This document shows positions 60,269 to 64,000 of a stretch of 64,000 nucleotides of DNA, piece after piece (the first letter of the stretch is position 1; each line of letters opens with the position of its first letter). The DNA is from JAXMCI01 sp046349435. GTDB lineage: Bacteria; Pseudomonadota; Alphaproteobacteria; Dongiales; Dongiaceae. Where the stretch lies: NCBI GenBank assembly GCA_046349435.1, contig JAXMCI010000016.1, forward strand, positions 106,950-170,949. Direction: 5' to 3'. The notes under the pieces were generated by a model. That model was not told where the DNA came from and made no database searches. It saw only the letters and a list, made by a program, of their open reading frames with translations. The translations under genes and the position numbers were made by a program.

Positions 60269-61117
60269 GTGAGCCGGATCCTCCTGCGGCAGCGCGCCGG
60301 CCGGGCCTTCGCCTATGTCGTGCTGGTGGCGCTCGCCCTGTTCGGCATGGCCCCCTTCCTCTACATGCTGGTGCTGTCCTTCATGCGCCGGATCGACATC
60401 CTGTCGCAGGTGCCGCCCAGCCTGTCCTTCCAGTGGAAGACCATCGCCAGCAGCTACCGCCAGGTGCTGTTCACCCAGGGCTTCCTCGAGTTCGTCGGCA
60501 ACTCGGTGCTGATCGTCGGCATCTCCACCCTGCTGGCGCTGATCATCGGTACCCCGGCGGCCTACGCCTTCTCCCGCCTGCCCTTCCGCGGCAAGCAGCA
60601 GCTGGGCAACACCATCCTCAGCATGCGCTTCATGCCGCCGATCGCCGTCGCCATCCCGCTCTTCCTGATGGTGCGCGCGGTCGGGCTGCGCGATTCCTAT
60701 CCCGGGCTGATCCTGCCCTACACCGCCTTCTCGCTGCCGCTCGTCGTCTGGATCATGATCGGCTTCTTCGACGAGGTGCCGCGCGAGCTCGACGACGCCG
60801 CCCAGGTCGATGGCTGCACCCATCTCAGCCTGCTCTGGCGGGTGCTGCTGCCGATCGTCCGCCCGGGCATGGTGACGGCGGCGCTGTTCGGCGCGATCTT
60901 CGTCTGGAACGAGTTCCTGGTGGCGCTCTACGTCATCGACTCGCGCGGGCTGCAGACCATCTCGCTGGGCGCCGCCACGCTGGTCAGCGCCGAGCATCCG
61001 ATCGACTGGAACATCTCGGCCGTGGTCGGGGTGGTGACGGTCGTGCCGATGCTGATCTTCTCCCTTCTGGTGCAGCGCTACATCGTGCGCGGCCTCACTG
61101 CAGGAGCGGTTAAATGA
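60269..61117 (+). CDS. CUT1 ABC transporter permease (MalG-type)
   Basis: A 282-residue permease. The EAA motif is ELDDAAQVDGCTHLSLLWRVLLP and the C-terminus ends in LVQRYIVRGLTAGAVK, both diagnostic of MalG-type proteins. Hydrophobic segments begin with AYVVLVALALFGMAPFLYMLVLSFM. The start is GTG at 60269. The last bases (ATGA) are shared with the SMP-30 gene start, so translation is coupled. It completes the membrane part of the importer. Confidence 0.95.
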   Translation: MSRILLRQRAGRAFAYVVLVALALFGMAPFLYMLVLSFMRRIDILSQVPPSLSFQWKTIASSYRQVLFTQGFLEFVGNSVLIVGISTLLALIIGTPAAYAFSRLPFRGKQQLGNTILSMRFMPPIAVAIPLFLMVRAVGLRDSYPGLILPYTAFSLPLVVWIMIGFFDEVPRELDDAAQVDGCTHLSLLWRVLLPIVRPGMVTAALFGAIFVWNEFLVALYVIDSRGLQTISLGAATLVSAEHPIDWNISAVVGVVTVVPMLIFSLLVQRYIVRGLTAGAVK

Positions 61118-62040
61118 GCAGGACGCCCATCGGCAAGGCCCGGCCCGGCGCGCCGGAGCTGATCGCGAGCGGTCTCGGCTGGCCGGAGGGGCCGACGGTA
61201 CTGCCCGACGGATCGCTGGTCTTCGTCGACAGCTACCGCATGGAGATCACCGTCGTCGACGGCGACCGCGCGCCGCGCCGCTACGCCTATACGGCAGGCG
61301 CGCCGAACTCCTGCGTGCTCGGCGCCGCGGGCGAGCTCTATGTCTGCCAGAACGGCGGCACGGTCGGCCCATGGCGCGCCGCCGAGATGGTCGACGCCTC
61401 GATCCAGCGGGTGCGCGAGGGCGGCAAGGCCGAGACGGTGATCACCGCGGTCGCAGGGATCAAGCTGAACGGGCCCAACGACCTGGTCTTCGCGCCGGAC
61501 GGCAGCCTGGTCTTCTCCGACCCCGGCACCTACAACCCGAAGGACCCCGATCCCAGCTACATCCACCGCCTCCTGCCGGACGGCACCGCCAAGGTCCTGG
61601 TCGCCTTCCCGAAGCCGGTATTCCCCAACGGCGTCGCCGCCGAGCCCGACGGCTCGATCGTCTGGGACGAGTCCTATACCGGCCGGGTGGGCCGCATCCG
61701 GCCGGACGGCAGGATCGAGGATCTCGGCCGGCTGCCCGGGGACAACCCGATCCCGGACGGCCTCAAGGTCGGCGCCGACGGCCGGCTCTACGTCACCGAC
61801 ATCGTCGCCAAGGGCATCCACGTGCTGCAGCCGGACGGGCGGCCCGAGGGCTTCATCCCCTGCGCCGCGGCGCCGACCAACTGCGCCTTCGATGGCGAGA
61901 CGCTGTGGGTGACCGACGCCGGCGTGCTCGCCGTCAGCACCGAGCCGTCGAGCAACGGCGCCATCTGGCGCCTGCATGTGCCGGGTGGCGGCGCCCCGAC
62001 CTGGAAGGGCAGCATCGCCACCCCGAAGCGCCAGGGGTGA
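61114..62040 (+). CDS. SMP-30/gluconolactonase-family protein
   Basis: A 308-residue six-bladed beta-propeller of the SMP-30/gluconolactonase/LRE-like family. Metal-site residues appear as GWPEGPTVLPDGSLVF (Glu), GIKLNGPNDLVFAPDGSLVFSD (Asn/Asp) and the late NPIPDGLKVGADGRLYVTD (Asp). These enzymes hydrolyse sugar lactones in the cytoplasm. ATG at 61114 overlaps the permease stop as ATGA. Together with the transporter and the dioxygenase gene 4 bp downstream it suggests oxidation of an imported sugar through a lactone. No sugar dehydrogenase is present in the visible part. Confidence 0.92.
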   Translation: MSRTPIGKARPGAPELIASGLGWPEGPTVLPDGSLVFVDSYRMEITVVDGDRAPRRYAYTAGAPNSCVLGAAGELYVCQNGGTVGPWRAAEMVDASIQRVREGGKAETVITAVAGIKLNGPNDLVFAPDGSLVFSDPGTYNPKDPDPSYIHRLLPDGTAKVLVAFPKPVFPNGVAAEPDGSIVWDESYTGRVGRIRPDGRIEDLGRLPGDNPIPDGLKVGADGRLYVTDIVAKGIHVLQPDGRPEGFIPCAAAPTNCAFDGETLWVTDAGVLAVSTEPSSNGAIWRLHVPGGGAPTWKGSIATPKRQG

Positions 62041-62044
62041 CGCC

Positions 62045-62890
62045 ATGACGACAGCCGCGACGGCCGGCCGCCTGAGCCCCGAGGACGTCGCCCGCTACCG
62101 GGAGCGGGGCTATCACTATCCGGTGCGGGCGATGAGCGCCGAGAAGGCCGCCTGGTTCATGCGCAAGCTGGAGGCGCACGAGGCGGCGCACGGCAAGCTG
62201 CAGGGCGCGCTGCGCCACAAGGCGCATCTCTATCTCACCTGGCTCGACGAGCTGGTGCGGATGCCCTCGATCCTCGACGCGGTCGGCGACATCCTCGGGC
62301 CCGACCTGATGGTCTACAGCACGAGCTTCTTCATCAAGGAGCCGCACGATCCCGGCTACGTCTCCTGGCACCAGGACGCCCATTACTGGGGCCTCGATTC
62401 CGGCGACGTGGTGACCGCCTGGATCGCGCTGCTCGACAGCGACCACGGGAACGGCGCCATGCGGGTGGTGCCGGGCACGCATCTCGTCGACCTGCCGCAT
62501 GTCGACACCTTCGCGAAGAACAACATGCTGTCGCGCGGCCAGGAGGTGGCGGTCGATCTCGGCGGCCGCGGCTTCGTCGAGATGGAGCTGAAGGCGGGCG
62601 AGATGTCGCTCCACCATGTCGGCATCGTGCACGGCTCCGAGCCGAACAACTCCGACCGGCGCCGCGTCGGCTTCGCGGTGCGCTACATGGCGCCGCACGT
62701 GAAGCAGACGATCGTGGCCACCGACGGCGCCACCCTGGTCCGCGGCACCGACCGCTACCATCATTTCGAGCACGAGCCCTCGCCCAAGGCCGACATGGAC
62801 CCGGAGGCGGTCGCCTTCCACAAGTTCGCCATGGACCGGCTGAGCAACGTGGTGATGAAGGACGCGGCGGCGCCGTTCAATCCGCGGTAG
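62045..62890 (+). CDS. Phytanoyl-CoA dioxygenase (PhyH)-family oxygenase
   Basis: A 281-residue Fe(II)/2-oxoglutarate-dependent dioxygenase. The facial triad is visible: His and Asp in YVSWHQDAHYWGL (H-x-D) and the distal His in SLHHVGIVHGSEPN, followed by the 2-oxoglutarate-binding Arg in DRRRVGFAVRYM. N- and C-terminal helices complete the usual length. PhyH-like enzymes hydroxylate acyl, alkyl or small substrates, including some sulfate esters and quaternary amines. ATG at 62045 is 4 bp after the SMP-30 stop. It is the last operon gene before the IS element, so the operon may have been longer. Confidence 0.92.
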   Translation: MTTAATAGRLSPEDVARYRERGYHYPVRAMSAEKAAWFMRKLEAHEAAHGKLQGALRHKAHLYLTWLDELVRMPSILDAVGDILGPDLMVYSTSFFIKEPHDPGYVSWHQDAHYWGLDSGDVVTAWIALLDSDHGNGAMRVVPGTHLVDLPHVDTFAKNNMLSRGQEVAVDLGGRGFVEMELKAGEMSLHHVGIVHGSEPNNSDRRRVGFAVRYMAPHVKQTIVATDGATLVRGTDRYHHFEHEPSPKADMDPEAVAFHKFAMDRLSNVVMKDAAAPFNPR

Positions 62891-62904
62891 CGCAACCGCG
62901 CTCC

Positions 62905-62924
62905 CTCTCCCGCTTGCGGGAGAG
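62905..62924. repeat. GC-rich stem-loop next to IS element
   Basis: CTCTCCCG / CGGGAGAG with a CTTG loop, 14 bp after the PhyH stop. Same stem as at 13231-13250. It may serve as terminator of the upstream operon and as insertion target of the adjacent IS110-type element, which commonly goes into such palindromes. Confidence 0.75.
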
Positions 62925-64000
62925 CGACTGTGTCGCTGGTCAAGCGTTTGCGAGCCATGGCTGGGCGTCTCTGAGGATGGCGTTTGCGATGGTAAGGAGC
63001 TTTCGCATGCAGGCGACGAGGGCGACCTTTGGTGCCTTTCCGGCTGCGGCGAGGCGATCGTAGAAGGCCTTGATGACCGGGTTCCTTCGGGATGCGGTGA
63101 GGGCTGCCATGTAGAGGACGGCCCTGACTGCGGCGCGGCCGCCGAAGATCTGGCGGCGGCCTCGGAACTGGCCACTGTCGCGGTTGAAGGGAGCGACGCC
63201 GGCGAGGGCAGCGATTTGCTTGTGGCTGAGCGATCCGAGTTCCGGGAGTTCGGCGATCAGCGTCCGAGCGACGGTTGGGCCGAAGCCCGGAATGGAGGTG
63301 AGCAGGTTCTCCTTGTCCCGCCAGGCGGGCGTGCCACGGATGTTGTGGTCGATGTCCTGCTCGAGTGCTGTGAGCTCCTTCTGCAGCATGTCGATGTGCC
63401 GCTGGATAGCCTTGTGCAGACGCTTCTGGCGGACCAGCCGCTGACGGTTACGCTCGGCCACCACCATTTCGATGATCTGGCGGCGGCGGGCGACCAGCTC
63501 GCCGAGCGCCTGGGCGGCCTCGTCGGGAATCGGTCGCGGCTCCGGCTTTATCGCCTCGGCGAAGTGGGCGATCGCCGCGGCGTCGAGGGCGTCGGTCTTG
63601 GCCAGGCGCCCGGTTGCCTTGGCAAAATCGCGGATCTGGCGAGGGTTCACAACGGCCAGGGGCAGGCGAGCTGCGGCCAGCGCCGCTGCGACGGTGACCT
63701 CGAACCCGCCGGTAGCTTCGATCACCACCAGGGCGGGCGCTTGGGCCGTGAGCCGTTCGCACAGAACCGCCAGCGCCTCTCCGTCACGACCAAGCGCGAA
63801 GCTCTCGCCACTCGGACGCAGGTTCACGTCGAGGCGATCCTTGGAAACATCGATGCCGACATAAACTGCTTCCATGACCCAGCCTTGCGAATACGGACTC
63901 GCGCTGCGGCGGCCCAAGCGACTGTCCGGGTTCACAGAATCGGCGGACGGGGCCGCTTGCTCTCCCGCGGTCTCCAACGACCTGAGGGCCTGCGGGCTCC
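62925..64000 (-). mobile_element. IS110-family insertion sequence, right part possibly cut by window end
   Basis: The element is defined by the transposase at 62940-63875. Its left limit is placed just after the 62905-62924 palindrome and is approximate. The 9-mer AGCGACTGT occurs at 62923-62931 and again at 63916-63924, flanking the gene, and could mark end-core sequences. IS110-type elements lack conventional terminal inverted repeats, so I could not fix the ends. The stretch 63876-64000 upstream of the transposase is noncoding. Confidence 0.5.
62940..63875 (-). CDS. IS110-family transposase (DEDD recombinase)
   Basis: A 311-residue IS110-type recombinase. The N-terminal RuvC-like DEDD domain has VYVGIDVSKDRLDVNL (first Asp), VVIEATGGFEVTVA (Glu) and KTDALDAAAIAHFA (Asp pair). 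The C-terminal Transposase_20 domain has LLTSIPGFGPTVARTLIAELPELG and GVAPFNRDSGQFRGRRQIFGGRAAVRAVLYMAAL, with the catalytic Ser expected in the SG stretch. Length is slightly below the ~320-340 usual size. ATG at 63875 (MEAVYVG) is the family start; the frame upstream is noncoding. It appears intact, without frameshift, so the element may be active. Confidence 0.95.
   Translation of the reverse strand: MEAVYVGIDVSKDRLDVNLRPSGESFALGRDGEALAVLCERLTAQAPALVVIEATGGFEVTVAAALAAARLPLAVVNPRQIRDFAKATGRLAKTDALDAAAIAHFAEAIKPEPRPIPDEAAQALGELVARRRQIIEMVVAERNRQRLVRQKRLHKAIQRHIDMLQKELTALEQDIDHNIRGTPAWRDKENLLTSIPGFGPTVARTLIAELPELGSLSHKQIAALAGVAPFNRDSGQFRGRRQIFGGRAAVRAVLYMAALTASRRNPVIKAFYDRLAAAGKAPKVALVACMRKLLTIANAILRDAQPWLANA

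Overview
The window is 64 kb of GC-rich, densely coded chromosomal DNA from an alphaproteobacterium, most likely a Rhodospirillales-like soil or rhizosphere organism. This placement is an inference. It rests on the phasin-clpS-clpA order, the DD-carboxypeptidase with a C-terminal SPOR domain, the many solute-binding-protein ABC transporters, and the alphaproteobacterial type of intergenic palindromes. I see no rRNA, tRNA, CRISPR array or prophage. One IS110-type transposase sits at the right edge.

Left part (1-8664). A partial metallo-beta-lactamase-fold gene diverges from a RidA-like gene. A LacI-type regulator and a six-gene sugar operon follow. The operon reads SIS-domain isomerase/deglycase, solute-binding protein, two permeases, PfkB kinase, FAD oxidase. 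The first five genes are in the same order as Bacillus frlBONMD (fructoselysine use), which suggests an Amadori-product or related amino-sugar pathway. Two identical 16-bp palindromes between regulator and operon look like its operators.

Second part (8665-23425). Twelve colinear minus-strand genes with gaps of 65 bp or less run leftward from a divergent GntR-type regulator at 22748. They encode a FAH-family hydrolase, an alpha/beta hydrolase, an amidohydrolase, a complete LIV-type ABC transporter, a Tm-1-like (UPF0261) domain fused to the second transporter ATPase, its usual TIM-barrel partner, an SPFH/flotillin-like membrane protein, an SRPBCC protein, and an SRPBCC-quinone-oxidoreductase fusion. 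I read this as an uncharacterised catabolic system and the most unusual locus in the window.

Middle (23637-46308). This part is mostly ordinary chromosomal genes: an MFS transporter, a TPR/Sel1 protein, a COG3146-type acyltransferase-like protein, a class III nucleotide cyclase with TolB-like and TPR parts, an RND efflux pump with its adaptor, clpA, clpS, a phasin, a lipoprotein, a penicillin-binding DD-carboxypeptidase, a TPR protein, and a sugar-nucleotide block (phosphohexomutase, ugd, galU) for UDP-glucose and UDP-glucuronate supply to surface polysaccharide. A J-domain membrane protein and a VWA-like protein follow.

Right part (46377-63875). It holds a molybdopterin oxidoreductase diverging from a DMT exporter plus LhgO-like oxidase pair, an alpha/beta hydrolase, a GlsB-type membrane protein, and a glutamine-synthetase-like/aldehyde dehydrogenase/AraC cluster (probable amine or polyamine use). 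Next come a Tat-exported sulfatase and a sugar ABC operon with SMP-30 lactonase-like and PhyH dioxygenase genes. The IS110-type transposase lies directly downstream. Neither sugar ABC operon includes its ATPase gene. GC-rich stem-loops recur in the gaps between genes throughout the window.
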